Positions 15,838 to 24,565 of a DNA stretch of 64,000 bases are shown here, piece by piece. Below the pieces are notes generated by a model. It did not search any database, was not told the origin of the DNA, and saw nothing but the letters and a program-made list of their open reading frames with translations. A program made the position numbers and the translations under genes. Each line of letters opens with the position of its first letter. The first letter of the stretch is position 1. The DNA lies in assembly GCF_018866325.1 (NCBI RefSeq), contig NZ_CP076457.1:5739001-5803000 (forward strand), given 5' to 3'. Origin of the DNA: Streptomyces sp. YPW6. Its GTDB lineage: Bacteria; Actinomycetota; Actinomycetes; Streptomycetales; Streptomycetaceae.

Positions 15838-15937
15838 GTCCGTATCCTCCCGCTGTCGATCCGGTTCCGCTTGCCGGGCCGGGCCGGTCCTCTCCGGACA
15901 GGCTCCCGGTCGCCCCGGCCCCACCGGTCCTTCGGCG

Positions 15938-17407
15938 TCACCCGTCCTTCGGCCTCCGGGCACCGCCCGCCAGGAAGTATCCGGCCAGTACGGCCCCGGC
16001 CAGGACCAGGGCGGAGTTGACCAGGATGGCGGTGGAGACGCCGGACAGTACCGCGCCCGGCCCGTTCGCGGCCCCCATCCGGGCGGTCACGACCGCGCTC
16101 ATCACCGGAATGCCGAGGGCGATGCCCACCTGCTGTGTCATGGTGGCCAGCCCGGTGGCCCGCCCCTGCTCCTCGTCCGGCAGGCCCGAGGTGGCCGTCA
16201 CCATGAAGCCGACGATCATCAGCATGTTGCCGGCGCCCCCGACGAAGGTGGCCGCCAGGAGGAGCCAGATCCAGGCCCCGGAGGTGCCGAGCGCCACCAG
16301 GGACAGGGTGGCGGCCGCCTGGACGGTGCCGCCGAGGACGATGGCGCGGCGGTTGCCGAAGCGGCCCACCGCCCGTCCGCCGAGCACCCCGCCGACGACC
16401 GTGCCCGCGCCGAGCACGCCGAACGCGAGACCGGTGGCGAGTGCGGAGTAACCCAGGACCTCCTGTAGGTAGAGGGTCAGCAGGAAGACCAGCGAGGTCT
16501 CGGTGGCGAAGGCGACCAGCCCGGCGGTGTTGCCCCAGACGACGCTGCGCCGCTTCAGGACGCGGACGGGCACGAGCGGGGCGGCGGCTCGCTGCTCGAT
16601 GCGGACGAACGCGGCCAGGAGGGCGGCTCCGGCGGCCAGCGCGGCCAGCGTGGCCGGCCTGGTCCAGCCGGTCTCGCCGGCCCGGGTCAGTCCCAGGACG
16701 AGGAGCAGCAGCCCTCCGGTGACGGTGACCGCGCCGGGCACGTCCAGCCGGGGGCGTCGCTCCGGCCGGGAGTCGGTGATCACCGACGGAGCCAGCATCA
16801 CGACCAGGGCCGCCACGGGGACGTTGACGAAGAAGGCCCAGCGCCAGGAGAGCAGGTCCGTCAGAAGCCCGCCGAGGATCGCCCCGGCGGTGAACCCGGC
16901 CGACATCAGGGCCCCGTTGAGGCCCAGCGCCCGTTCGCGCAGCGGCCCCTCCTTGAACGCGGTGGTCAGCAACGCCAGTCCGGCCGGGGTGACGGCCGCG
17001 GTGGCCAGACCCTGCAGCACCCGGGCGGTGAGCAGCACCTCGGGCGAGGCGGCGAGGCCGCCGAGCACGGAGGAGAGGCCGAGCACGGCCATGCCCCCGA
17101 CGAACAGGTTCTTGCGGCCGACGAGGTCCGCGACCCGGCCGAAGAGCAGGGTGAACCCGGCGGCGGCGAGGGCGAAGGAGGTGGCGATCCACTGGAGGCC
17201 GGCGAGGGAGAAGCCGAGTCCTTCCCCGACGACGGGCAGTGCCACGTTCAGGATCGAGAAATCCACCGCGATCATGAACTGGGAGCCGAGCAGCAGGGCC
17301 AGGACGAGTTTCTGGCGGCTGGACATGCGGGGGGATGTGGCGGACCGGCCGGGCGCGGGGTCCGGCGCGGGGCCGAGGCCGGAGGGTGCGGTACTGGATG
17401 CGGGCAT
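15938..17407 (-). CDS. MFS drug/proton antiporter, EmrB/QacA (DHA2) type
   Basis: A 489-residue transporter with about 14 hydrophobic segments. The DHA2 motif SILNVALPVVGEGLGFSLAG is in helix 1, GRVADLVGRKNLFVGG is motif A between helices 2 and 3, and LLTDLLSWRWAFFVNVPVA is the usual helix 6 region. It probably exports a drug or antibiotic. The divergent TetR gene starts 107 bases away, and a TAACGG-N10-CCGTTA dyad between them is a likely operator, so induction by the exported compound is expected. AGGAAGG is seen upstream of the ATG. Confidence 0.9.
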   Translation of the reverse strand: MPASSTAPSGLGPAPDPAPGRSATSPRMSSRQKLVLALLLGSQFMIAVDFSILNVALPVVGEGLGFSLAGLQWIATSFALAAAGFTLLFGRVADLVGRKNLFVGGMAVLGLSSVLGGLAASPEVLLTARVLQGLATAAVTPAGLALLTTAFKEGPLRERALGLNGALMSAGFTAGAILGGLLTDLLSWRWAFFVNVPVAALVVMLAPSVITDSRPERRPRLDVPGAVTVTGGLLLLVLGLTRAGETGWTRPATLAALAAGAALLAAFVRIEQRAAAPLVPVRVLKRRSVVWGNTAGLVAFATETSLVFLLTLYLQEVLGYSALATGLAFGVLGAGTVVGGVLGGRAVGRFGNRRAIVLGGTVQAAATLSLVALGTSGAWIWLLLAATFVGGAGNMLMIVGFMVTATSGLPDEEQGRATGLATMTQQVGIALGIPVMSAVVTARMGAANGPGAVLSGVSTAILVNSALVLAGAVLAGYFLAGGARRPKDG

Positions 17408-17440
17408 GGCAGGAGTGCCTTCCTGAACACGGGAAACGCT

Positions 17441-17462
17441 TAACGGTTCTGTGGTTCCGTTA
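17441..17462. promoter_or_regulatory. Likely TetR operator between MFS exporter and TetR gene
   Basis: TAACGG and CCGTTA arms are separated by ten bases, with partial symmetry inside. The site lies 33 bases from the MFS start and 52 from the TetR start, placing it in both promoters. The link to this TetR protein is inferred from position. Confidence 0.55.
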
Positions 17463-17514
17463 GGGTGGTGTCACCGTAACAGGAGGGCGTTGTTAATGGA
17501 ACTGGAGGACCGTT

Positions 17515-18249
17515 ATGGCTTCGGAAGGTGCTGAAGGCGTCGACACCCGTGGTGCGGGGTCCGGTGGTGCCGGGCCCGGTGGTACGGGGCCCGAAGGCGC
17601 GGGGCCCGAGAGTGCGGCCCCCCGAGGGGCGGGGGCCGAGGGGGTGGAGCCCGGCACCGTGCGTCCCGGCGGCCGTACCGCCCGGGTGCGCGAGGCGGTG
17701 CTGCGTGCGGCGGGTGACGCCCTGGTCGAGCACGGCTTCGACGGGCTCGACCTGGCCGACGTCGCCCGGCGGGCCGAGGTCGGCAAGACGACCGTCTACC
17801 GCCGCTGGTCCGCCCCCGCCGGGCTGGTCGCCGATCTGCTCACGGACATGGCGGAGCAGTCGCTGCCGCGTACGGACACCGGATCCCTGGCCGAGGACCT
17901 CCGGGCCAATGCCCGCCTCGTGGTCCGCACGCTGACCGACCCCCGCCAAGGGGCTCTCTTCGTGGCCGTCATCGCGGCCGCCGCCTGTGATGCGCGGACC
18001 GCCGAGGCCCTCCACCGCTTCTACGCGGTGCGGATCGGGGAGTGGTCCGGCTGCGTCGGAGCGGCGGTCGAACGCGGGGAACTGCCCGCGGGTACGGACC
18101 CGGGCGAGGTGATCGCGGCGGTGTCGGCGCCGCTGTACTACCGGCTGCTCGCCAGCGGTGCCCCACTGGACGAGGAAGCCGCCGACCGGGCGGCCGACGC
18201 GGCCGTCGCCGCCGCGCGGGCGGGAGTGTTCGTGCGGCGGGAAGCGTGA
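17515..18249 (+). CDS. TetR-family repressor, divergent from MFS exporter
   Basis: A 244-residue regulator. The first 50 residues are a Gly/Ala/Pro-rich tail; the helix-turn-helix is at about 55-105 (VREAVLRAAGDALVEHGFDG, LADVARRAEVGKTTVYRRWS). The C-terminal half is the TetR_C ligand domain (DTGSLAEDLRANARLVVRTL, APLYYRLLASGAPLDEEAAD). ATG 17515 has GGAGG six bases upstream. It most likely represses the divergent exporter through the dyad in the shared intergenic region. The stop is followed by repeated GGTGAGGGGCGCGG segments. Confidence 0.88.
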   Translation: MASEGAEGVDTRGAGSGGAGPGGTGPEGAGPESAAPRGAGAEGVEPGTVRPGGRTARVREAVLRAAGDALVEHGFDGLDLADVARRAEVGKTTVYRRWSAPAGLVADLLTDMAEQSLPRTDTGSLAEDLRANARLVVRTLTDPRQGALFVAVIAAAACDARTAEALHRFYAVRIGEWSGCVGAAVERGELPAGTDPGEVIAAVSAPLYYRLLASGAPLDEEAADRAADAAVAAARAGVFVRREA

Positions 18250-18376
18250 GCGTCCGGGCGGTGAGGGGCGCGGTGGCGTTCGTACGGTGAGGGGCGCGGG
18301 GGCCCGTGGCGGGGCCGGTTTCCCGTGGGCGGGACCGGCTTCGTGGCATCCGACGGGCCGTCGATAAAGTGGGGGG

Positions 18377-19399
18377 ATGATATTCGGTAAAGCCGGGTTC
18401 AGGGGGGCCGTCGCCGACTTCGAGGCGGCGGTGTCGGCGCAGGACGCCAAGCGGTCCGGCAAGGCGTTCGTCCGGTTGCAGGAGACCTTCGGGCAGGCCA
18501 GGGAGTCGGAGCTGCTGGACGGCGGGCCGCGGCTCGCCGCCCTGCTGGAGCAGACGCCGCCCGGCCCGCGTGCCGTGGTCGCCGTGCTCGTCGGCGCCTG
18601 CGTCGAGCGTGGGGCGGATGCCGAACGCTGTGCCCCGGGGGTGCTGGCCGGGCTGCGGTGGGCTCTGGAGCAGGCCGTGGCGTTCGCCGACGCCTGGGCC
18701 GCGACCGGAGGCGGCGCGTTTCCCGCCCCCGACGGCGGCGAGCCGGGCCCGGAGCTCGTGGAGCGGGCCGGCTCCGATGCGGCCGTCGGCTGGGTGACGC
18801 TTTTCCAGTGGGAGGCTGCCGCCGTCGCGATGCTGAATGACCCCGGCGTACGGCGGGAGGCCGGCTCCCGGGGCGAGGCGCTGCGGCTGCTCGGTGCGGT
18901 GGAGCGGGCCTCCGGCGTCGAGCTGAAGTCCCTCACCCACGCCCTCCTGGTGCTGGACGACGAACCGCTGGTCGCCCTCCACCGGGCGAGCGGTACCGGC
19001 TACCTCCTGCGGATCTCCGGCATCGGGGACAACTTCCAGCTGCACACCCTGCTCGCCGACGCGCTCATCGGCGGTGGCCATGTGGCGGGCCACGCGCCCT
19101 CGTCGCAGGAGGCCGCCGTCTGCCGGGAGACCCCCGGCCAGGTGGACACGGTGGGCTCCTTCGACCTGGTGGCGCCGGACGGCGGACTGATCTGGAACGA
19201 GGGCGCCCCCGCCGACATACCCGTCGTCGACGGCGCCCGGCTGCTGGTCCTGGACGAGCCGTCCTACCGGCGGACCTGGCCCGCGGGCCGCTTCCTGCCA
19301 GGCATGCGGGGTGACGCCCTGCTGGAACGCGCCCTCGACCCGGAGGAGACGGAGCGCTGGTACGCCCATGTCTCCCCGGCCGGGAGCGCGACCGGCTGA
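18377..19399 (+). CDS. Conserved-looking cytoplasmic protein of unknown function
   Basis: A 340-residue soluble protein without signal or membrane segments. About residues 1-200 are helical (FRGAVADFEAAVSAQDAKRS), followed by a beta-rich end (GYLLRISGIGDNFQLHTLLA, DGARLLVLDEPSYRRTWPAG). I do not recognise the family. The ATG at 18377 is preceded six bases upstream by TAAAGT, a good -10 box, and there is no Shine-Dalgarno separate from the G run, so a leaderless message is possible. It stands alone between a TetR gene and a repeat-rich gap. Confidence 0.75.
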   Translation: MIFGKAGFRGAVADFEAAVSAQDAKRSGKAFVRLQETFGQARESELLDGGPRLAALLEQTPPGPRAVVAVLVGACVERGADAERCAPGVLAGLRWALEQAVAFADAWAATGGGAFPAPDGGEPGPELVERAGSDAAVGWVTLFQWEAAAVAMLNDPGVRREAGSRGEALRLLGAVERASGVELKSLTHALLVLDDEPLVALHRASGTGYLLRISGIGDNFQLHTLLADALIGGGHVAGHAPSSQEAAVCRETPGQVDTVGSFDLVAPDGGLIWNEGAPADIPVVDGARLLVLDEPSYRRTWPAGRFLPGMRGDALLERALDPEETERWYAHVSPAGSATG

Positions 19400-19475
19400 A
19401 CCGGTCCCCGGGCCGCTCGGACCTCGGGCCGCTCGGGCCCCTGACGCACCCGGGCCCCTGGCACACCCGGGCCCC

Positions 19476-19596
19476 CGGCCGGTCCGAGCCTTCGGCCGGT
19501 CCGGGCCTTCGGCCGGTCCGGGCCTTCGGCCGGTCCGGGCCTTCGACCGGTCCGAGCCTTCGGCCCGTCCGGGCACCCGGCCCGTCCGCCCCTCGG
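19476..19596. repeat. 17-bp tandem array in a 450-bp gene-free gap
   Basis: Six imperfect copies of a 17-base unit close to CGGCCGGTCCGGGCCTT run from 19476 to about 19596. The gap between 19400 and 19850 otherwise holds only GC-rich, C-skewed low-complexity sequence; I see no promoter or RNA gene in it. The flanking genes are convergent, so this is a 3'-to-3' region. Confidence 0.8.
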
Positions 19597-19850
19597 CCCA
19601 CCCGGGCCGGTAGGCGGAGGGCCTGGTCCGGCTCCTGGGGGCTCCCCGGCCCGTACGCGGAGGGCCTGGGTCTCGCTCCGGCGCGCTCCCGGCCCCGTAC
19701 CTCGGAACCCCGGACCCCGGACCCGCCCCTCCCGGAGCCCGCCGGTCCGCCGCCTCCCGGCGCACTCCCGTACCCCGGACCCGCCCCTGCCGGGTACCCC
19801 GGAGCGGCCTCCCCGGAGCCGCCCACCCGCCGGCGGACCGGCCGCAGGGT

Positions 19851-20705
19851 TCAGCCGATCCGGGTGCCCGTTCCGCTCACCCGGATCCGGGGGTCGCCGG
19901 CGCGCAGTTCGACCGTGAGGGTGCCGGGGCGGCCCATGTCCGCACCCTGGTGCAGGGTCAGCACGGCAGCCTCCGGAGCGAGGCCCAGGTCCCGTGCGTA
20001 CGCGCCGAAGGCCGCCGCGGCCGCGCCCGTCGCCGGGTCCTCGACGACCCCGCCCACCGGGAACGGATCCCGGACGTGGAACACCTCGGGGCCCTCGCGC
20101 CACACCAGTTGCAGGGTGGTCAGGTCGAGCCGCCGCATCAGCGCCTCCAGCCGCGCGAAGTCGTAGTCCAGGTCCGCCAGCCGCTCCCGGGTGGCGGCGG
20201 CCAGCACCAGGTGCCGGGCCCCCGCGTAGGCGATCCGGGGCGGCAGGGCCGGGTCGAGATCAGCGGCCGCCCAGTCCAGGGCCGCCAGCGCCTCCGCCAG
20301 GTCGGCCGCCGCGGCCTCCTCGACGTGCGGCACCACGCTGGTCAGGGTGGCGAGGAGGGTACCGCCCTCCCGGACGACGGAGACCGGGACCGGACCCGCG
20401 GGCGTCGTGAACTCCAGCGCGCCCGGTCCGTCCCGTTCGGCCAGCGCGAGGGCCGTGGCGACCGTGGCGTGGCCGCAGAACGGCACCTCGGCCTTCGGGC
20501 TGAAGTAGCGGATCGTGTACGCGCCTTCGCCGGTCCGCTCCGTCAGGAACGCCGACTCGCTGTAGCCCAGCTCCGCGGCGATCGCGAGCATCCGCTCCTC
20601 GTCCAGTCCGGCGGCGTCCAGGACGACCCCGGCGGGGTTCCCGCCCGCGGGATCGGCCGAGAAGGCGGTGTAGCGCAGGACCTCGGGCCGGTGATCGTGT
20701 GTCAT
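19851..20705 (-). CDS. PhzF-family isomerase/epimerase-fold protein
   Basis: A 284-residue PhzF protein. The family hallmarks are NPAGVVLDAAGLDEERMLA, ELGYSESAFLTE with the catalytic Glu, and AEVPFCGHATVATALALAE. The second half contains VEDPATGAAAAAFGAYARDL. Members isomerise small hydroxy- or amino-acid-type molecules; the exact substrate is unknown. It has the usual length of the family. It begins 63 bases after the stop of an SDR gene on the same strand, so the two may be co-transcribed. Confidence 0.88.
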   Translation of the reverse strand: MTHDHRPEVLRYTAFSADPAGGNPAGVVLDAAGLDEERMLAIAAELGYSESAFLTERTGEGAYTIRYFSPKAEVPFCGHATVATALALAERDGPGALEFTTPAGPVPVSVVREGGTLLATLTSVVPHVEEAAAADLAEALAALDWAAADLDPALPPRIAYAGARHLVLAAATRERLADLDYDFARLEALMRRLDLTTLQLVWREGPEVFHVRDPFPVGGVVEDPATGAAAAAFGAYARDLGLAPEAAVLTLHQGADMGRPGTLTVELRAGDPRIRVSGTGTRIG

Positions 20706-20768
20706 GCAGCAGACAACCGTGCCGCCGCCCCCGCCATTCCCGGCCCGCCCCGGGCCGAGCCTCCGCTC

Positions 20769-21569
20769 TCAGCCTCGCCCGACGTACGGCATGTTCGTCG
20801 CCATCACCGTCGCGAACTGGACGTTCGCCTCCAGCGGCAGCTCCGCCATGTGCAGCACCGTCCGCGCCACGTCCGCCGCCGCCATCACCGGCTCCACCGC
20901 CAGCTCCCCGTTGGCCTGGAGGATCCCGGTCCGCATCCGTTCGGTCATCTCCGTCGCCGCGTTGCCGATGTCGATCTGGCCGCACGCGATCCGGTAGGGG
21001 CGGCCGTCCAGCGACAGTGACTTCGTCAGCCCGGTGACCGCGTGCTTGGTCGCGGTGTACGCGATCGAGTGCGGGCGCGGTGCGTGGGCCGAGATCGAGC
21101 CGTTGTTGATGATCCGGCCGCCCTGCGGGTCCTGCTCCTTCATCAGCCGGTACGCCGCCTGCGCGCACAGGAACGCGCCCGTCAGGTTCACCTCGACGAC
21201 CGCCCGCCAGTCCGCCACGGCCAGGTCCTCCAGCGGCACACCGCCGGGGCCGAACGTGCCCGCGTTGTTGAACAGCAGGTCCAGCCGGCCGAACCGTTCC
21301 CGTACGGCGGCGAAGAGCGCGGCCACCTCCTCGGCGTCCGTCACGTCCGTGGTGACGCACAGCGCCTCGGTGTCCCCGGCCGCCGCCGCCGTCTCCGCCA
21401 GCGGCTCGGCCCGCCGGCCCGCGAGCGCCAGCGACCACCCCCCGCTCGCGAGGGCGAGCGCGACCGCCCGCCCGATCCCCGACCCCGCCCCCGTGACGAC
21501 CGCGACCCCGCGGCCGGCCCGCCCGGTCCGCGTGGCCCGTCCGGCGTGCTCTGTCTGCTCAGTGTTCAT
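20769..21569 (-). CDS. SDR-family NAD(P)-dependent oxidoreductase
   Basis: A 266-residue classical short-chain dehydrogenase. VAVVTGAGSGIGRAVALALA is the cofactor site, LLFNNAGTFGPGG the NNAG motif, INNGSISAHAPRPHSIAYTA the Ser/Tyr segment with YTATK supplying Tyr and Lys. The substrate is unknown. ATG 21569 is selected as the first start fitting the fold; the ribosome site is weak (GCCGGGCC). It lies upstream of the PhzF gene on the same strand and divergent from the PhoD phosphatase. Confidence 0.87.
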   Translation of the reverse strand: MNTEQTEHAGRATRTGRAGRGVAVVTGAGSGIGRAVALALASGGWSLALAGRRAEPLAETAAAAGDTEALCVTTDVTDAEEVAALFAAVRERFGRLDLLFNNAGTFGPGGVPLEDLAVADWRAVVEVNLTGAFLCAQAAYRLMKEQDPQGGRIINNGSISAHAPRPHSIAYTATKHAVTGLTKSLSLDGRPYRIACGQIDIGNAATEMTERMRTGILQANGELAVEPVMAAADVARTVLHMAELPLEANVQFATVMATNMPYVGRG

Positions 21570-21713
21570 GGCCCGGCAGCGTACGGGACGGATCCGTGCA
21601 CGGGGCACGCGGTGCTCATCGACCCGCCATGCGGATGTTGTGCACGCGACAACGGTGCGTCGTCCCCTCCCGCTGCCATGAATACCGACACCATCCGGGC
21701 TGAGGAGGGGCAT

Positions 21714-23381
21714 ATGACAGCCGCACGGACCATCATGACGCCCGATCAGGGCACCCGAGCCAGCGAACTCCGCACCGCCGCCCGCTTACTGGAACCAGGC
21801 GTGGGACGCCGGCGCTTCCTGACCGTCACCGGAGCCGCCGCCGCACTCGCCTTCGCCGTCAACCTGCCCGCCGCCGGCACGGCGAGCGCGGCCGAGGCCG
21901 ACGCCCGCCGGATCGCCGAGGACCCCTTCACCCTCGGCGTCGCCTCCGGTGATCCGCACCCCACGTCCGTCCTGATCTGGACCCGGCTCGCCCCCCGTCC
22001 CTTCGAGCCGGGCGGCGGACTGCCGCGCGGCCGGGTCCAGGTGCGCTGGGAGGTCGCCCGCGACGAGCGCTTCCGCCGTGTCGAGCGGCGCGGAACGGCC
22101 ACGGCCCACCCCGAGTTCGCCCACAGCGTCCGCGCCGAGGTCCAGGGCCTCGACTCCGGCCGCCTCTACTACTACCGCTTCCGCGCCGGCAGCTGGACCA
22201 GCCCGGTCGGCCGCACCCGCACCGCCCCGGCCCCCGGCGCCCGCAACAGCCGCCTCGCCCTGGCCGCCGTCTCCTGCCAGGCGTACCACCACGGGTACTT
22301 CACCGCCCACCGCCACCTCGCGGCCGAGGACGTCGACGTGGTCTTCCACCTCGGCGACTACCTCTACGAGTACGCCGTCGACGCCGCCGGCGGGGCCCGC
22401 GACTACACCGACCGCCGCCTCCCGGACCTCTTCAACCGCGAGACGACGACGCTGGAGGACTACCGGCTGCGCTACGCCCTCTACAAGTCCGACCCGGACC
22501 TGCGCGCCGCCCACGCCGCCCACCCCTTCGTCGTCACCTGGGACGACCACGAGACCGAGAACAACTACGCGGGCGACATCCCGGAGAACGACGTCCCCCC
22601 GGAGGAGTTCCTGCTCCGCCGGGCCGCCGCGTACCGCGCGTACTGGGAGAACCAGCCGCTGCGCACCCCGCAGCGCCCCACCGGGCCCGACATGACGCTC
22701 TACCGCCGCCTCCGCTTCGGGCGGCTCGCCCAGTTCGACATCCTCGACACCCGCCAGTACCGCAGCGACCAGGCGTACGGCGACGGCTGGCGCACCCCGG
22801 GCCCCGAGTCCGAGGACCCCGCCCGCACCATGACCGGGGCCACCCAGGAGCGCTGGCTGATCGACGGCTGGCGAGCCTCGAACGCCACCTGGAACGTCGT
22901 CCCGCAGCAGGTCACCTTCGCCCAGCGGCGCAGTGTGCCCACCGACGCCTTCAAGCTCTCCATGGACTCCTGGGACGGCTACCCCGCCTCCCGGCAGCGC
23001 GTGCTGGCCGGTGCCGAGGCCGCGGGGATCGACAACCTGATGGTCCTCACCGGCGACGTCCACGTCTCGTACGCCTTCGACCTGAAGAAGGACTTCGACG
23101 ACTCCGCCTCGCGCACCGTCGGCACGGAGATCGTCACCACCTCCATCGCCAGCGGCAAGGACGGCGCGGACCGGCCCGCCAACTGGGAGAACCAGACCCG
23201 CGCCAACCCGCACCTCAAGCACTACAACGGGCGGCGCGGCTACGCGCTCGTCACCCTCGGTACGGAGGAGGCGCGCGCCGACTTCCGTACGGTCGCGGCC
23301 GTCACGACGCCCGGGGCGCCCGTCACCACCGCGGCCTCGTTCGTCACGGAAGCCGGGAACCCGGGGCTCACGCCCGCGTGA
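21714..23381 (+). CDS. phoD: PhoD-type alkaline phosphatase, Tat-exported, with a TTA codon
   Basis: A 555-residue secreted phosphodiesterase/phosphatase. Residues about 31-60 form a twin-arginine signal (GRRRFLTVTGAAAALAFAVN followed by an AXA cleavage region). The mature part has DDPFTLGVASGDP-like FTLGVASGDPHPTSVLIWTR, FHLGDYLYEYAVD, VVTWDDHETENNYAGDIPEN and LTGDVHVSY, the metal-ligand motifs of the PhoD family (Fe3+/Ca2+ enzymes). It releases phosphate outside the cell. GGAGGGG sits upstream of the ATG. Codon 25 is TTA (21786-21788), so translation should depend on the bldA tRNA. I see no clear PHO box upstream. Its 3' end seeds a tandem array. Confidence 0.9.
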   Translation: MTAARTIMTPDQGTRASELRTAARLLEPGVGRRRFLTVTGAAAALAFAVNLPAAGTASAAEADARRIAEDPFTLGVASGDPHPTSVLIWTRLAPRPFEPGGGLPRGRVQVRWEVARDERFRRVERRGTATAHPEFAHSVRAEVQGLDSGRLYYYRFRAGSWTSPVGRTRTAPAPGARNSRLALAAVSCQAYHHGYFTAHRHLAAEDVDVVFHLGDYLYEYAVDAAGGARDYTDRRLPDLFNRETTTLEDYRLRYALYKSDPDLRAAHAAHPFVVTWDDHETENNYAGDIPENDVPPEEFLLRRAAAYRAYWENQPLRTPQRPTGPDMTLYRRLRFGRLAQFDILDTRQYRSDQAYGDGWRTPGPESEDPARTMTGATQERWLIDGWRASNATWNVVPQQVTFAQRRSVPTDAFKLSMDSWDGYPASRQRVLAGAEAAGIDNLMVLTGDVHVSYAFDLKKDFDDSASRTVGTEIVTTSIASGKDGADRPANWENQTRANPHLKHYNGRRGYALVTLGTEEARADFRTVAAVTTPGAPVTTAASFVTEAGNPGLTPA

Positions 23382-23459
23382 CGGCTCATGCCCGCACGAC
23401 GGCTCACCCGCGCGTGGCGGGGGCCCCGGCCCGCGTGACGGGGCCCATGCCCGCGCAGC
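23365..23459. repeat. Tandem array starting in the last codons of the PhoD gene
   Basis: Unit 1 (23365-23382, 18 bases) holds the last codons plus stop TGA. Units follow at 23383-23400 and 23401-23418 (18 bases each), then degenerate 21- and 20-base units to 23459. The units keep the GGCTC...CCCGCG...GAC pattern. Confidence 0.8.
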
Positions 23460-23465
23460 GGGGGC

Positions 23466-23491
23466 CGGACGCCTCCGGGTTCAGGCGTCCG
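23466..23491. terminator. Possible hairpin at the 3' end of the Gfo/Idh gene
   Basis: Arms CGGACGCCT (23466-23474) and AGGCGTCCG (23483-23491) form a 9-bp stem with an eight-base loop. The stem includes the last three codons of the oxidoreductase gene and lies between convergent genes. Confidence 0.4.
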
Positions 23492-24476
23492 CCGGGTAGC
23501 GGACGCCGATGCGGTCCCGTACCGCGTCGAGCGTCCGCATCACCGCCAGCGAACCCTCCAGCGGGACGAGCGGGGACTCCGTCTCGCCCGCCCGCACCGC
23601 GCGCGCCACCTCGACCGCCTCGTACTGCATGCCCGAAAGACCCTGCGGGCCCGGCCCCGACGTCACCGTCTCCGGCTCCGCGCCCGCCCGCCGCAGCACG
23701 AAGTGGTCCGGGTGGAAGAAGTCGCGCGGGATGTCGATCCGCCCCGCCGTACCGATCACGGTGGCCGCCGTCGGATGGTGGCCGACGATCGAGCAGGACA
23801 GCAGCGCGGTCGCGCCGGACTCCCAGCCGAGCAGCATCCCCGTGTTCAGGTCCACGCCCTCGGGGGAGAGCAGCGCGTCCGCCCGGACCCGGTCCGGCTC
23901 GCCCAGCAGCAGGTGGGCGAACGACACCGGGTAGACCCCGAGGTCCAGCAGGGCCCCGCCGCCGAGGGCCGGGTCGCGCAGCCGGTGACCGGGGGCGAAG
24001 TCGCCCGCGAAGCCGAAGTCCGCCTGGACGGTACGGATCTCGCCGATCGCCCCGTCCCGGACCAGCTCGGTCAGCCGGCGGACCACCGGGTTCAGGTAGG
24101 TCCACATGGCCTCCATCAGGAACAGGCCCCGCTCGCGGGCGAGCGCCACCAGCTCCTTGGCCTCCCGGCTGTTGAGCGTGAACGCCTTCTCGCACAGCAC
24201 GTGCTTTCCGGCCCGCAGCGCCAGCCCGGCCGCCGCGTGGTGCGCCGAGTGCGGGGTGGCCACGTAGACCACGTCCACCGTGTCGTCGGCGACCAGCTCC
24301 GCCCAGCTGCCGTAGGCGCGGGCGATCCCGTGCCGGTCGGCGAACGCCCGCGCCGAGGTCTCCGTACGCGAGGCGACGGCCACCACCTCGGCGTCGGGCA
24401 GTCCCTGCACGTCCGCCGTGAAGGTCGCGGCTATGCCGCCCGTCGCCAGCACACCCCAGCGCACCCTGTCACCCAT
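23481..24476 (-). CDS. Gfo/Idh/MocA-family oxidoreductase
   Basis: A 331-residue NAD(P)-dependent dehydrogenase of the glucose-fructose oxidoreductase family. The Rossmann start is VRWGVLATGGIAATFTADV, then EVVAVASRTETSARAFADRH and YVATPHSAHHAAAGLALRAG. HVLCEKAFTLNSREAKEL holds the conserved EK motif. The C-terminal half is the alpha/beta dimerisation and substrate domain. The substrate (sugar, inositol or diol) is unknown. ATG 24476 (MGDRVRW) is preferred; a GTG at 24515 would add 13 residues. It is divergent from a Bcr/CflA exporter gene. Confidence 0.88.
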   Translation of the reverse strand: MGDRVRWGVLATGGIAATFTADVQGLPDAEVVAVASRTETSARAFADRHGIARAYGSWAELVADDTVDVVYVATPHSAHHAAAGLALRAGKHVLCEKAFTLNSREAKELVALARERGLFLMEAMWTYLNPVVRRLTELVRDGAIGEIRTVQADFGFAGDFAPGHRLRDPALGGGALLDLGVYPVSFAHLLLGEPDRVRADALLSPEGVDLNTGMLLGWESGATALLSCSIVGHHPTAATVIGTAGRIDIPRDFFHPDHFVLRRAGAEPETVTSGPGPQGLSGMQYEAVEVARAVRAGETESPLVPLEGSLAVMRTLDAVRDRIGVRYPADA

Positions 24477-24565
24477 GCCCGCCACCCCAGCCAGCCCGAA
24501 AAAGGTATCGACCACTCCGGTCGAGCTGAGAGCATAGATGCGGATTCAACGATGTGGAGATGAGA

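Noticed and set aside
19476..19596. CRISPR-like or attachment-site repeats between convergent genes
   Set aside because: A 17-bp period without spacers, no integrase or tRNA nearby.
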